A stretch of 64,000 nucleotides of DNA from CALHVX01 sp039198065. GTDB taxonomy: Bacteria > Pseudomonadota > Gammaproteobacteria > Pseudomonadales > Azotimanducaceae. Both the position numbers and the translations under genes were made by a program. Every line of letters starts with the position of its first letter. The first letter of the stretch is position 1. Below are positions 33,320-41,652 of the stretch, piece by piece. The notes under the pieces were generated by a model. The model saw nothing but the letters and a program-made list of their open reading frames with translations. It did no database searches and was not told the origin of the DNA. The stretch covers positions 62,001-126,000 of the forward strand of contig JBCCTU010000004.1 of assembly GCA_039198065.1 (NCBI GenBank), read 5' to 3'.

Positions 33320-34480
33320 ATGATTCAGACCCTCGGCATTGCCAACTACCGATCGATCCACGACCTCAGGGTGCGGTTGGGGTCGTTGAACGTCGTGACC
33401 GGCCCCAATGGCTCGGGCAAGTCAAACTTCTACCGAGCGTTGCGGTTGCTTGCGAACTGCGCCCAGGGCCGGGTGACTCAAGCCCTCGCGAGGGAGGGCG
33501 GACTCAAGTCGACGCTCTGGGCAGGCCCGGAGGTTCAGACTCGGGCGCAAAAAGCCGGTACGGAACGCGCTCAAGGCACGGTGCGCCAAACGCCGCTGCG
33601 ACTGAAACTCGGCTTTGCCGGCGACACCTTTGGGTACGCGGTTTCGCTCGGTATCCCGGTGCCGGCGGCCACGGTCTTTAACCTCGATCCCGAGATCAAG
33701 CGCGAAAGCATTTTCGCCGGAGCCCACTACCGTGCAGCCAGCGCCCTCGTTGATCGCCAGGGTCCGGTGCTTAAGGTTCGAGACGGTCGTAGCTGGCGCG
33801 TAATCGAAAAACACCTGCCGGGCTACGACAGCCTGTTTGCTCGCCTCGTCGATCCCGATCAGTCGCCGGAGGCCTGGCAACTGCGCGACGAGATTCGCTG
33901 CTGGCGCTTCTACGATCACTTTCGCAGCGACAGCGACGCGCCGGCACGGCAAGCACAACTCGGTACCCGGACTCCCGTTCTGGATGCCGACGGGCGCGAT
34001 CTCGCCGCGGCGCTGCAGACGATTCTTGAACTCGGCGATCCCGGTGAGATGCATGACGCCGTCGAAGATGCATTTCCCGGCAGCCAGGTCAGTGTCGCGG
34101 TCGATGAGTCCAACCGCTTTGAAGTGCGTTTACAGCAGCCGGGGTTGCTGCGCCCGCTGCACGCCAGTGAGCTTTCCGATGGCACGTTGCGGTACCTGCT
34201 TTGGATTGCTGCCTTGCTAACCCCGCGGCCACCACCGCTAATGGTGCTCAACGAGCCGGAAACCAGTCTGCATCCGGATCTGTTGCCGGCGCTCGGACGA
34301 CTTATCATTCGGGCGTCGAGCCGCAGTCAGATCTGGGTCATCAGCCACGCGCAGCGGCTCGTCAACGTTCTGGAGCGGGATGAAGCCTGCAGCTCCATTC
34401 ATCTCGAAAAAGTCAGCGGTGCGACGACCGTGCTGGGGCAGGGGCCCCTGGAGCGACCGAACTGGCACTGGGCCGACTGA
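33320..34480 (+). CDS. AAA_21-type ATPase (RecF/SMC-like, orphan)
   Basis: 386 residues from ATG 33320. The N-terminus has the RecF-like strand Y-R-S-I-H-D-L-R-V and the Walker A G28-P-N-G-S-G-K-S. The C-terminal half has E-L-S-D-G-T-L-R-Y-L-L (signature), Walker B L-M-V-L-N-E-P-E-T-S-L-H-P and the H-loop W-V-I-S-H-A-Q-R-L. A coiled-coil arm is absent, so it is a small overcoming-lysogenisation-like ATPase core without a Toprim nuclease. It stands with an MFS gene downstream. Such proteins may act in DNA repair or defence, but no effector lies beside it, so function is undefined. Confidence 0.82.
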   Translation: MIQTLGIANYRSIHDLRVRLGSLNVVTGPNGSGKSNFYRALRLLANCAQGRVTQALAREGGLKSTLWAGPEVQTRAQKAGTERAQGTVRQTPLRLKLGFAGDTFGYAVSLGIPVPAATVFNLDPEIKRESIFAGAHYRAASALVDRQGPVLKVRDGRSWRVIEKHLPGYDSLFARLVDPDQSPEAWQLRDEIRCWRFYDHFRSDSDAPARQAQLGTRTPVLDADGRDLAAALQTILELGDPGEMHDAVEDAFPGSQVSVAVDESNRFEVRLQQPGLLRPLHASELSDGTLRYLLWIAALLTPRPPPLMVLNEPETSLHPDLLPALGRLIIRASSRSQIWVISHAQRLVNVLERDEACSSIHLEKVSGATTVLGQGPLERPNWHWAD

Positions 34481-34492
34481 GCGCTACACCTC

Positions 34493-35692
34493 GTGACCGA
34501 ACTCCTGACCCGGAACCGCCTGATGGTCCTTGCTTGCGCGGGCGCCGTCGTAACAGCGAACGCGTACTACGTCCATCCGATCGTTGGCCCGATCGCCGCG
34601 GCCTTTGCGGTCAGCGATGGCTGGGTTGGTGCGGTGCCGGCGACGAACCAGATCGCCCTTGCGCTCGGGGTGTTGCTGCTCTTGCCCTTGGGCGATCGGG
34701 TCAGCAACCGGCGCCTCGTTTTCATCTGTCTGGCGGCCCAGACCCTGGCGCTACTGGTTATGGCGTTGGCCACGGATTTTCGCTGGTTTCTCGCCGGCTC
34801 CACGGTGCTGGGTTTCTTCACCGTTACGCCCTACCTGCTGCCCGCCTACGCATCCAAACGGGTTCCTCGCACGCAGCTGGGGGCGGTCACCGCGCTCCTC
34901 ACCACCGGTGTGATCGCCGGGGTGCTGTTGTCGCGTACGGGTTCAGGCGTTGTCGCCGAGTACTTCGGATGGCGATCGGTCTACGGGCTTGCGACTGGCC
35001 TTATGGTGCTGGCGACTTTTGTTGTGCCGACGCTCATGGACGATGAGTTGACCACGGCGGTCTCCTCGCAGCCGAGCTACCCCGCACTCTTGGGTTCGTT
35101 GGTAACGCTCATCGGTCGCAATCCGGATGTGGTGCTGTCCGGGGCGATTCAGGGACTGAGTTTTGCGACCTTCCTGGCGATGTGGCTCGGCATTGGTCTG
35201 CACTTCACCAGCGCCGATGTCGGCCTAGGTACGGCCGTGGTGGGCTATCTGTCTGCATTTTCTGCCTTGAACCTGTTGACGACACCCCGTCTCGGTCGCT
35301 GGGCCGATCGCGTCGGAGCCCAGTCGGCGCGGCTCCGCATGACGCTGGTACAGGTGCTCGGCGCACTGTCGCTGTTGTTGAGTCTCTTCAGTCTGTGGTG
35401 GCTGCTTGTACCGATAGCGCTTACCAGTGTTGCCGGACCCATGATTGATACCGGAGGCCGCATGACCTTTCTCGCGATGGACCCGGCGATTCGAACGCGT
35501 CTGATGAGCGTCTACATCACACTGATGTTTGTGGGTGGTGGTTTAGGCAGCTGGGCCGGCACCTGGGCCTATGGGCAGGGCGGTTGGGTCGGCACGGTGG
35601 CAATGACCCTGGCAACGTCTGCCACGGCCTGTGCCCTAGCGGCGCTGGCCTATCGACGCAGCTGGCGCGCTGCGAATCAGTTGCCCGTGTAG
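34493..35692 (+). CDS. MFS transporter
   Basis: 399 residues from GTG 34493, 12 bases after the ATPase gene's stop. About 12 hydrophobic segments (A-C-A-G-A-V-V-T-A-N-A-Y-Y onwards) and a loop motif L-G-D-R-V-S-N-R-R are present. The fold is that of small-molecule efflux proteins in the MFS (arabinose-efflux-like) group. The substrate is unknown. It overlaps the convergent enoyl-CoA hydratase gene by 16 bases. Confidence 0.85.
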   Translation: MTELLTRNRLMVLACAGAVVTANAYYVHPIVGPIAAAFAVSDGWVGAVPATNQIALALGVLLLLPLGDRVSNRRLVFICLAAQTLALLVMALATDFRWFLAGSTVLGFFTVTPYLLPAYASKRVPRTQLGAVTALLTTGVIAGVLLSRTGSGVVAEYFGWRSVYGLATGLMVLATFVVPTLMDDELTTAVSSQPSYPALLGSLVTLIGRNPDVVLSGAIQGLSFATFLAMWLGIGLHFTSADVGLGTAVVGYLSAFSALNLLTTPRLGRWADRVGAQSARLRMTLVQVLGALSLLLSLFSLWWLLVPIALTSVAGPMIDTGGRMTFLAMDPAIRTRLMSVYITLMFVGGGLGSWAGTWAYGQGGWVGTVAMTLATSATACALAALAYRRSWRAANQLPV

Positions 35693-36459
35693 TGGGCGTC
35701 GCGCTTCTCGAGAAACGCTTTGCGAGCCTCGCGGGAGTCGTCGCTTGCGGTGACCAGCAGGAACTGATCGGCGTCCATGTGCATGATTGCATCATCCAGT
35801 GCACCGCTGACGGCATTGATGCTGCGCTTGATCATCTGGACGGCGACGGGCGGTAGCGCTGCGTATTCGTTCGCCCAGGCTTGGGCGCGTTGATCCAAGT
35901 TCTCGCGGGCGCAGACTTCGTCGACCAGGCCCCAGCGCATTACGGCGTCTGCATCGAACAGCGCACCGCTCATGATCAAGCGTTTTGCCCGCGCCGGCCC
36001 GACCAGGGCCGTGCACAACGGGACCGCGTGCCACATGAGGTTCATGCCGAGCTTTACCTCACCGAAACCGACCCGGGCATCGTCGGCCGCGATGCGAAAG
36101 TCGCAAGCCATCGCTATGCAGGCACCACCGCCGGTGGCGACACCCTGCACGGCGCAGATGGTCGGCTGGCGAATCGCGCGGATGGCCTGCAGCAACCGTT
36201 GGCCGACTTCGGTCTGGCGCCGGCGTGCCAGCAACGTCGGCTTGCTGCCCCCCTCGGGGGCGCCGGCTTTCTGATCTGCGCCAACGCTGAAGTGCTTTCC
36301 CTCGCCGCGAATGACTACGGCCCGGACGCTGTCATCGGCCGAAAGCAGCTGAGCCTGCTCGATGAGCGCCTCCATGAGTTCTACCGTAATCGCGTTGTAG
36401 CGCTCTGGGCGATCCAGGCTGATGGTTGCGATTGATCCGTTGATGGCCGTTTTGAGCAT
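35677..36459 (-). CDS. Enoyl-CoA hydratase/isomerase family protein
   Basis: 260 residues from ATG 36459. The crotonase oxyanion regions are K-H-F-S-V-G-A-D-Q-K-A-G and G-G-G-A-C-I-A-M-A-C-D-F-R-I. A Glu in V-G-F-G-E-V-K-L-G-M corresponds to the first catalytic acid, but the second acid is not obvious, so hydratase activity is less certain than isomerase or hydrolase activity. It should act on a CoA thioester in the cytoplasm. A TetR gene lies 46 bases upstream in the same direction, and may regulate it. Confidence 0.88.
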   Translation of the reverse strand: MLKTAINGSIATISLDRPERYNAITVELMEALIEQAQLLSADDSVRAVVIRGEGKHFSVGADQKAGAPEGGSKPTLLARRRQTEVGQRLLQAIRAIRQPTICAVQGVATGGGACIAMACDFRIAADDARVGFGEVKLGMNLMWHAVPLCTALVGPARAKRLIMSGALFDADAVMRWGLVDEVCARENLDQRAQAWANEYAALPPVAVQMIKRSINAVSGALDDAIMHMDADQFLLVTASDDSREARKAFLEKRDAHYTGN

Positions 36460-36505
36460 GACGTTCTGGCTCCCTATGTAAGATCGGTTGAATGCTTGCC
36501 GGTTG

Positions 36506-37096
36506 CTACGACGGAGGCAACGCGGTTTCAAGGTAAGCGTTGATCATCTGTGTGAGTGCTCGCCGTCTTCGTCGCTGTTCGCGAGCGGAAAGCGTGAGGC
36601 TTCGGTCCAGCGTATTGCAGATGGACTCGACAATGAGCCGGGCGATGGCACGGGCGTCTGCTCGAACCAGCGTCGGAGCGCGTGTCACGAGTGCGGTGGC
36701 GGTGGCGTGTTCCCAGCGTTCGATGCTCTGCGTCTCGAGATCTCGGAGCTCGGGTAGTGCGCGCATAGCGGTTCTAAGCGCCCCAATCGCCGGGTAGCGA
36801 CGTAGCGCCTGCCAGTATTCCTCGATCATGTGCTCGCAGACTTGGCCGAGCGGCTGTTCGGGATCCGCGAGGTCAGTGAGGCTGGTGCTCCAGCCCGCTT
36901 CGGCTTCAAGGTACTCCTCAGCGAGCGTGCGCAGCACGTCGTACTTATCATCGAAGTATCGGTACAGCGTTGCCACGCGAACCTCGGCGAGTTCGGCAAC
37001 GCGGTTCGTATTCAACGCTTCCAGCCCTTGCTCGATCAGTAGCTCGGTGGCTCGATCGAGAAGTGTACGTCTCGTTCGCTGCGCTCGTTCCTGCAC
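36506..37096 (-). CDS. TetR-family transcriptional regulator
   Basis: 196 residues from a GTG at 37096. The N-terminal helix-turn-helix shows R-T-L-L-D-R-A-T-E-L-L-I-E-Q-G-L, then V-A-E-L-A-E-V-R-V-A-T-L-Y-R-Y-F-D-D-K, typical of TetR. The rest is a helical ligand-binding domain. A perfect palindrome (37197-37208) lies between it and the divergent SnoaL-like gene and may be its operator. Its transcript may continue into the enoyl-CoA hydratase gene, so it may control a fatty-acid or acyl-CoA response. Confidence 0.9.
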   Translation of the reverse strand: MQERAQRTRRTLLDRATELLIEQGLEALNTNRVAELAEVRVATLYRYFDDKYDVLRTLAEEYLEAEAGWSTSLTDLADPEQPLGQVCEHMIEEYWQALRRYPAIGALRTAMRALPELRDLETQSIERWEHATATALVTRAPTLVRADARAIARLIVESICNTLDRSLTLSAREQRRRRRALTQMINAYLETALPPS

Positions 37097-37196
37097 CGGT
37101 GCTCCAGTGAATGTTCCTCGCCGACCGCATACCGCCGACCCGCGGCTACGCGTCCTTATTGCGAAATCATCGCACGGAGGCTACGCTCTAAAAAGC

Positions 37197-37208
37197 GAGT
37201 AAATACTC
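37197..37208. promoter_or_regulatory. Possible TetR operator palindrome
   Basis: GAGTA-AA-TACTC, a perfect 5-2-5 inverted repeat, 10 bases before the SnoaL-like start codon and about 100 bases before the TetR gene. Its position between two divergent genes is the classical one for a TetR operator. The arms are short, so it is a candidate only. Confidence 0.35.
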
Positions 37209-37218
37209 TTTATTTGAG

Positions 37219-37698
37219 ATGGGAGGTCGTGTGTATCCAGTTGCTTCTTTGTTCGTTCGTTACTTCGATGCCTTTGAGGCTGCGGTCAGCTCGGATCAGT
37301 GGGAGGAGGTCGGCGATTGCTTTGCAGAAGACTGCCGGTACCGGGTTCTCGGTGTTCCGTTTGCCTGCGACCTTCACGGACGCGCTGCAGTTATGGACGG
37401 TTTTCGTCGATCCCTCGACGGCTTTGATCGGCGCGTGGATGGCCGGTTGTTGGACCTGACGGCACTGACGCGCCTCGGTGCTGACCAACTCTCGGTGCAG
37501 TTGGTGTCGGGGTATGACCGCGCCGGCGCGCCGTCACTGAGGTTGCCTGTGACTATGTACGCCGAGTTTGAGCAGGACCGGCTTGTTCTGCTCGAAGACC
37601 GCTATGAACCACGCTGGCTCGGCGGTGCGCTCGCTTGGCTTGAAACCTATGGTGCAGATCTGGACCCTCGCTATCGACACAACGAACAGCTGGCGTAG
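37219..37698 (+). CDS. SnoaL-like (NTF2-fold) protein
   Basis: 159 residues. The pattern (V-R-Y-F-D-A-F-E-A-A-V-S-S-D-Q-W-E-E-V, C-F-A-E-D-C-R-Y-R-V-L-G, H-G-R-A-A-V-M-D-G-F-R-R-S) is typical of the SnoaL/NTF2 cone fold used in polyketide cyclases, steroid isomerases and binding proteins. It is cytoplasmic. Lying beside a TetR regulator and a crotonase, it may act in a steroid or polyketide-like pathway; the reaction is unknown. Confidence 0.75.
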   Translation: MGGRVYPVASLFVRYFDAFEAAVSSDQWEEVGDCFAEDCRYRVLGVPFACDLHGRAAVMDGFRRSLDGFDRRVDGRLLDLTALTRLGADQLSVQLVSGYDRAGAPSLRLPVTMYAEFEQDRLVLLEDRYEPRWLGGALAWLETYGADLDPRYRHNEQLA

Positions 37699-37747
37699 CC
37701 CCCGCTGAATCAGGCTAAATGCGCGCACGACTCCTTGAGACCTGCGC

Positions 37748-39550
37748 ATGACTTACTGCGACTTCCGCACTCTTCGCACCCTCCGCTCGTTCCCTGGCAT
37801 TGCCGCGTTGGCGCTGATCGGCCTGGGCGTTGGCTGTTCAACGACGCCGGCGACAGACAGCGCTGAGGCACCGGCCACGGTGCAGTCGGTGGGCATGGTG
37901 GTTACTGCAAACCCAGAGGCGACCCGCGCTGGTGTCGAGATTCTTGAGGCCGGTGGCTCCGCCGTAGACGCCGCCGTCGCCATTGAAGCCGTGTTGAGCC
38001 TCGTTGAACCCCAGAGCTCGGGCTTTGCCGGCGGTGGCTTCATGGTGTACCGCGATGCAGCGACGGGGGAGATCACGGTTTACGACGGACGCGAGACAGC
38101 ACCAGCGTCTGTCGATCCGCGTCAGTTCGTACTCGAAGACGGCAAGCCCATGGGTTTTCTCGACGCAAAAAACAGTGGGCTTTCGACCGGTGTTCCCGGA
38201 GTCGTGGATATGCTGGCCCTGGCGCAGGGCGAGCAGGGCGCGCTGTCTTGGGACGTGCTGTTGGAGCCAGCAATCGCGCTTGCCGAAGGCGGCTTTGAGG
38301 TGTCGCCGCGTCTGCACGGCATGCTCGCTCGCTTTGGCCGCATTCTGCCGCGCACCCCGGAGCAGGGTCCGACGGATGCCTTCGATTACTTTTACGACGC
38401 CGAAGGTAACCCGCACCCCGTGGGCTACCGTCTGAAAAACGCGGCCTATGCTGAAACGCTGCGGGCGCTGCAGGCCGATCCGCGAGCCATCAACGAGGGC
38501 CCAATTGCGGACGCGATCGTCAATGCCGTGGGCCAGGCGCCACGAGCAGGCAGCATGACCCGGGCTGATCTCAAGGCCTATCGGGCGCGGAAGCGCGAAC
38601 CGCTCTGTGCGCCGTATCAGGAGTTGACGCTCTGTGGGCCACCACCGCCGGCTTCCTGGGTCGCGGTGGCCATGACCCTTGGCATCCTGGAACGCGGCCC
38701 GGCGTTCTCCGACGCCGGCGCAGAGGATCCAAGCAATTGGGCTCTGTTCGCGGAAGCGCAGCGTTTGGCGTACGCGGACCGCGATTTCTACGTTGGCGAT
38801 GCGGCCTACGTAGACGTGCCGATCGCCGGCATGTTGAGCGACGGCTATCTCGCAGCGCGAGCGGAGCAACTGGATCCTGAACAGGCAGCAACGACCGTTT
38901 TGCCCGGCGATCCCTTTGCGTTTCAAAGCGCCAGCCGTGGACCGATGCCCGGGGTCGACGCCACCCTCGACGTGGCAGGTACGACGCATTTCGTCGTTGT
39001 TGATGGTGACGGTAACGTCGTCTCGATGACCGCGACGGTGGAAAGCATCTTTGGTTCGCTGCGCATGGTTGGTGGGATGTTCCTCAACAACCAGCTCACA
39101 GATTTTTCCTTCCTGCCCACCGATGCCGATGGCCGGCCCGTGGCGAACGCCGTCGCGGGCGGCAAGCGGCCGCGCTCCTCCATGTCGCCGACGATTGTCC
39201 TCGACGATACGGGCCAGTTTTTGCTCGCAAGCGGATCCCCGGGCGGCAACAGCATCATCGCCTACACGGCGAAGTCTCTGCTCGGCGTACTCGAATGGGG
39301 TTTGAGCCCGGCGGAAGCCGTGGCGCTTCCTAACCTCGTGGGTCGCGGCGATGTCGTGCGCCTGGAAAAGGACCTGGCTTCGCCGGAATTGATCGAGGCG
39401 TTAGAGGCCTACGGTCTTGAGGTCGATGCGTCGCGGGGGGAGAACTCCGGCCTGAGTATGGTGCTTCGCTTGCCTGATGGATCGCTGGTGGGCGGTGCGG
39501 ACCCGCGCCGCGAGGGCGTGGTCGGTCGAGCGGCGATCCCGGCGGACTGA
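37748..39550 (+). CDS. ggt: Gamma-glutamyltransferase lipoprotein
   Basis: 600 residues, the normal length of GGT precursors. A lipoprotein signal ends in I-G-L-G-V-G-C-S-T (Cys near residue 30). The autoprocessing nucleophile is the first Thr of G-T-T-H-F-V-V-V-D, and P-R-S-S-M-S-P-T-I and G-S-P-G-G-N-S-I-I form the substrate-binding region of the small subunit. The enzyme cleaves gamma-glutamyl bonds of glutathione or related compounds, giving glutamate recycling in the envelope. It may be paired with nearby GST-type and thiol proteins, but no operon is visible. Confidence 0.93.
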   Translation: MTYCDFRTLRTLRSFPGIAALALIGLGVGCSTTPATDSAEAPATVQSVGMVVTANPEATRAGVEILEAGGSAVDAAVAIEAVLSLVEPQSSGFAGGGFMVYRDAATGEITVYDGRETAPASVDPRQFVLEDGKPMGFLDAKNSGLSTGVPGVVDMLALAQGEQGALSWDVLLEPAIALAEGGFEVSPRLHGMLARFGRILPRTPEQGPTDAFDYFYDAEGNPHPVGYRLKNAAYAETLRALQADPRAINEGPIADAIVNAVGQAPRAGSMTRADLKAYRARKREPLCAPYQELTLCGPPPPASWVAVAMTLGILERGPAFSDAGAEDPSNWALFAEAQRLAYADRDFYVGDAAYVDVPIAGMLSDGYLAARAEQLDPEQAATTVLPGDPFAFQSASRGPMPGVDATLDVAGTTHFVVVDGDGNVVSMTATVESIFGSLRMVGGMFLNNQLTDFSFLPTDADGRPVANAVAGGKRPRSSMSPTIVLDDTGQFLLASGSPGGNSIIAYTAKSLLGVLEWGLSPAEAVALPNLVGRGDVVRLEKDLASPELIEALEAYGLEVDASRGENSGLSMVLRLPDGSLVGGADPRREGVVGRAAIPAD

Positions 39551-39636
39551 GGCCGGTCCCGACTCATTGGACCACACAGGCTGACTCTTTGGGCTCGACT
39601 CGCCAGGGTCGTCTCTCCAAGGTTGTCTCTCTAGGG

Positions 39637-39665
39637 TTGACCGACTGCTAATTTGTTAGCATGAT
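39637..39665 (+). promoter_or_regulatory. Promoter of the BlaI operon
   Basis: A -35 box TTGACC (39637-39642) and a -10 box CATGAT (39660-39665) are separated by 17 bases, and lie 45 bases before the blaI-like start. The operator palindrome at 39646-39661 fills the spacer and reaches the -10, so repressor binding would exclude RNA polymerase. Confidence 0.55.
39646..39661. promoter_or_regulatory. BlaI-type operator 1
   Basis: A perfect 16-base palindrome, TGCTAA-TTTG-TTAGCA, inside the promoter of the BlaI-like gene. It resembles the dyad-symmetric operators bound by BlaI/MecI dimers in position and size, though the sequence differs from the staphylococcal site. The ACTGCTAATT core recurs in the second site 26 bases later. 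Confidence 0.6.
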
Positions 39666-39671
39666 CCTGAG

Positions 39672-39691
39672 ACTGCTAATTAATTCGCAGT
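39672..39691. promoter_or_regulatory. BlaI-type operator 2
   Basis: A 20-base near-perfect palindrome, ACTGC-T-AATTAATT-C-GCAGT, with one mismatched pair. It begins with the same ACTGCTAATT as the first site and is centred 28 bases from it, so the two could bind repressor dimers on the same face. It ends about 18 bases before the start codon of the BlaI-like gene. Confidence 0.55.
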
Positions 39692-39709
39692 TTTGGGAGG
39701 GGCCGTTGG

Positions 39710-40153
39710 ATGCACGAAGCCAGCAAACTCAGTCGTCGTGAGCGCCAGATCATGGATGTGCTCTACCGGTTGGGCGAAGGCTCGGTCAGCGACGTACGCG
39801 CGGCCATGGAGGATCCCCCGGCCTACTCTTCGGTCCGTACCTTTCTAACCAAGCTGCTCGAAAAGGGGGCGGTCCTGCATCGCCCTGATGGAAACCGCTA
39901 CATCTATCGACCTGCCCAGGCGCGGGAGGATGCAGCGAAACAGGCGCTTGAGCGGCTGGTGAGGAATTTCTTCGGTGGCCGAGGGGTCGACGCGGTCGTA
40001 GGCCTGCTCGGTGAGCAGAGCGACGACCTGGATGACGCAGACATCGAGGCGATCGAAGCGGCTATCGCCAAAGTCAAAACCGGTGCGAAACGCGTACCGC
40101 CGCGCCGTTGTCGGAGTGGGGGTCGGGGTCGGGGTCGGGGTCGAGGTCATTGA
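39710..40153 (+). CDS. BlaI/MecI-family transcriptional repressor
   Basis: 147 residues. The winged helix is typical: R-R-E-R-Q-I-M-D-V-L-Y-R-L-G-E-G-S-V, then Y-S-S-V-R-T-F-L-T-K-L-L-E-K-G and Y-I-Y-R-P. A dimer helix follows, with a basic C-terminal tail of Gly-Arg repeats (G-R-G-R-G-R-G-H) produced by a run of GGGGTC hexamers. The gene stops 2 bases before the M56 protease gene, the classic BlaI-BlaR arrangement, in which the membrane protease inactivates the repressor on a signal. Two palindromes upstream are probably its operators, so it represses its own operon. Confidence 0.92.
   Translation: MHEASKLSRRERQIMDVLYRLGEGSVSDVRAAMEDPPAYSSVRTFLTKLLEKGAVLHRPDGNRYIYRPAQAREDAAKQALERLVRNFFGGRGVDAVVGLLGEQSDDLDDADIEAIEAAIAKVKTGAKRVPPRRCRSGGRGRGRGRGH
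40119..40148 (+). repeat. GGGGTC hexamer run in the 3' end of the repressor gene
   Basis: Four perfect GGGGTC copies plus one GAGGTC copy at the end of the BlaI-like gene. They encode the basic Gly-Arg tail. The copies are in frame multiples of six, so slippage would change tail length by two residues without breaking the frame. The last copy supplies the GAGG before the M56 gene. Confidence 0.6.
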
Positions 40154-40155
40154 TC

Positions 40156-41574
40156 ATGACCGCGGGCGAACTCGTGCAGATCGTCCTAACCGTCGGACTG
40201 CTGCTCATCGTCGCCCGCGTTGCGTTTGCCAACAACGCGACTGCACGGCGCACCTTCGTTGGCATCGGCTATCTGATGCTGCCGCTGCTCTTTTGGTTCA
40301 CCCATACCGCACCCTTCGTGCTCCCCGTGGCGTTGAACGGCGCCGCCTATGAGCTAGCAGCTGCGATTCGCCAAGGCGTCGGGTTCGAAGTGCCGGTCGT
40401 CGTTCTGCTGATCTGGTTGGCCGGTTCGGTGCTGTGTCTGGGACGAACGCTGCGACAGCTCGCGCGCAGCCGATGCTGGTTACGGCAGTTGCCGCGGCTC
40501 GATGACGAGTGTGACAGCGCGCCGCGCCGCTGGGTGATCGCGCTGCATCTCGACGTGAGCCGTGCCTTAGGGGCTTCTGGCCGCCTGCCGTTGCTGCGGT
40601 TGGGGTCGCAGGCCTGTAGTTCGACCCTGTTTGGGTCGGTACTGGTGATCCCGAAGGACCTGTGGATCGACTTTGAACGCACGCCGTCGAGTGATGCAAC
40701 ACGCGAGTGTCTCCGCACGGTGCTCAGCCACGAGACAGTGCACATCATGCGTCGCGACGACGCCTGGCTGCTCCTTGCACGGCTGCTCAGTGATGTCCTC
40801 TGGTGGGTTCCTTTCAGCCGTCCGCTGTACCGACGTTTCGCCCAGGACGTAGAGGCCAGCTGCGACGATCGCGCCAGCGATCTGTTCAGCCCGCGGCACA
40901 GCTATTTGACGGGACTCGCGACAGCGGCTCGGATTCAGCATCGGGTACGCCGAGCGTCGGACAGTGCTATGGCTACCGCTGGGCTGATCGCGGGTGAGCT
41001 GATTACGCGCGTTCTTCGCTTGGCCTCCGTTAACGATGCCGACCGCTCGCTTCCCACGGTAGCGATGCTGCATGCACTGCTTGTGAGTGCGCTGCTGGTC
41101 GGAACTGCGCTGCATCCCATGCCAAGGCGTTCGCCGGTGGGTCCCATAACAGCGGCCGGTCTGGCGCTGAACGCACCACGCCCACCTGACGGAGCGCGCG
41201 TGCCCGAAGTGCACGCAACGGTTATCGAGGCGTCATCGACCGAGCCGCTTTCCTACGTTGCACGCCACTTTGCAGAAGATCCTCGGCGTGCTCGGCCGTT
41301 CTATCCCGCTCATGCCCTGGAAGCGCGGCTCGAAGGCCTGGTTGAGCTCGAGTTTGAATTGCACTCGGATGGATCCGTGGGCCGTGCCCAAGTTGTCGAC
41401 AGCCGCCCCGCGGGCGTCTTTGACCAAGCCGTACTGAATGCAGTCACGGCGCAGCGGGTGACGCCAATCCCCGCTCATTTCCATTCGCAGCTTGCCTGGG
41501 CCAATGCCCGCGAGCCACTCCGCGTACGGCAGCGCTTCCGCTTTCGCTTAGTGCCCCTCACGCCGCGCGACTAG
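40156..41574 (+). CDS. M56-family (BlaR1-like) metallopeptidase with C-terminal TonB domain
   Basis: 472 residues from ATG 40156. Several membrane segments (about residues 5-20, 35-60, 75-95) precede the zinc motif H192-E-T-V-H196 in a cytoplasmic loop, as in BlaR1/MecR1. A further membrane helix lies near residue 310, after which the periplasmic C-terminal part ends in a TonB_C-like domain (Y-P-A-H-A-L-E-A-R-L-E-G-L-V, then V-V-D-S-R-P-A-G-V-F-D-Q-A-V). The penicillin-sensor domain of classical BlaR1 is replaced by this TonB domain. It is likely to sense an envelope signal and degrade the BlaI-like repressor. Confidence 0.9.
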   Translation: MTAGELVQIVLTVGLLLIVARVAFANNATARRTFVGIGYLMLPLLFWFTHTAPFVLPVALNGAAYELAAAIRQGVGFEVPVVVLLIWLAGSVLCLGRTLRQLARSRCWLRQLPRLDDECDSAPRRWVIALHLDVSRALGASGRLPLLRLGSQACSSTLFGSVLVIPKDLWIDFERTPSSDATRECLRTVLSHETVHIMRRDDAWLLLARLLSDVLWWVPFSRPLYRRFAQDVEASCDDRASDLFSPRHSYLTGLATAARIQHRVRRASDSAMATAGLIAGELITRVLRLASVNDADRSLPTVAMLHALLVSALLVGTALHPMPRRSPVGPITAAGLALNAPRPPDGARVPEVHATVIEASSTEPLSYVARHFAEDPRRARPFYPAHALEARLEGLVELEFELHSDGSVGRAQVVDSRPAGVFDQAVLNAVTAQRVTPIPAHFHSQLAWANAREPLRVRQRFRFRLVPLTPRD

Positions 41575-41652
41575 TTCCGCCGCTGGAGCGAACCCCCGAG
41601 GGTTCGCCCCGTTAAGACCACGTTCGGACGAACGAGAACAGGAGACTGTGTT

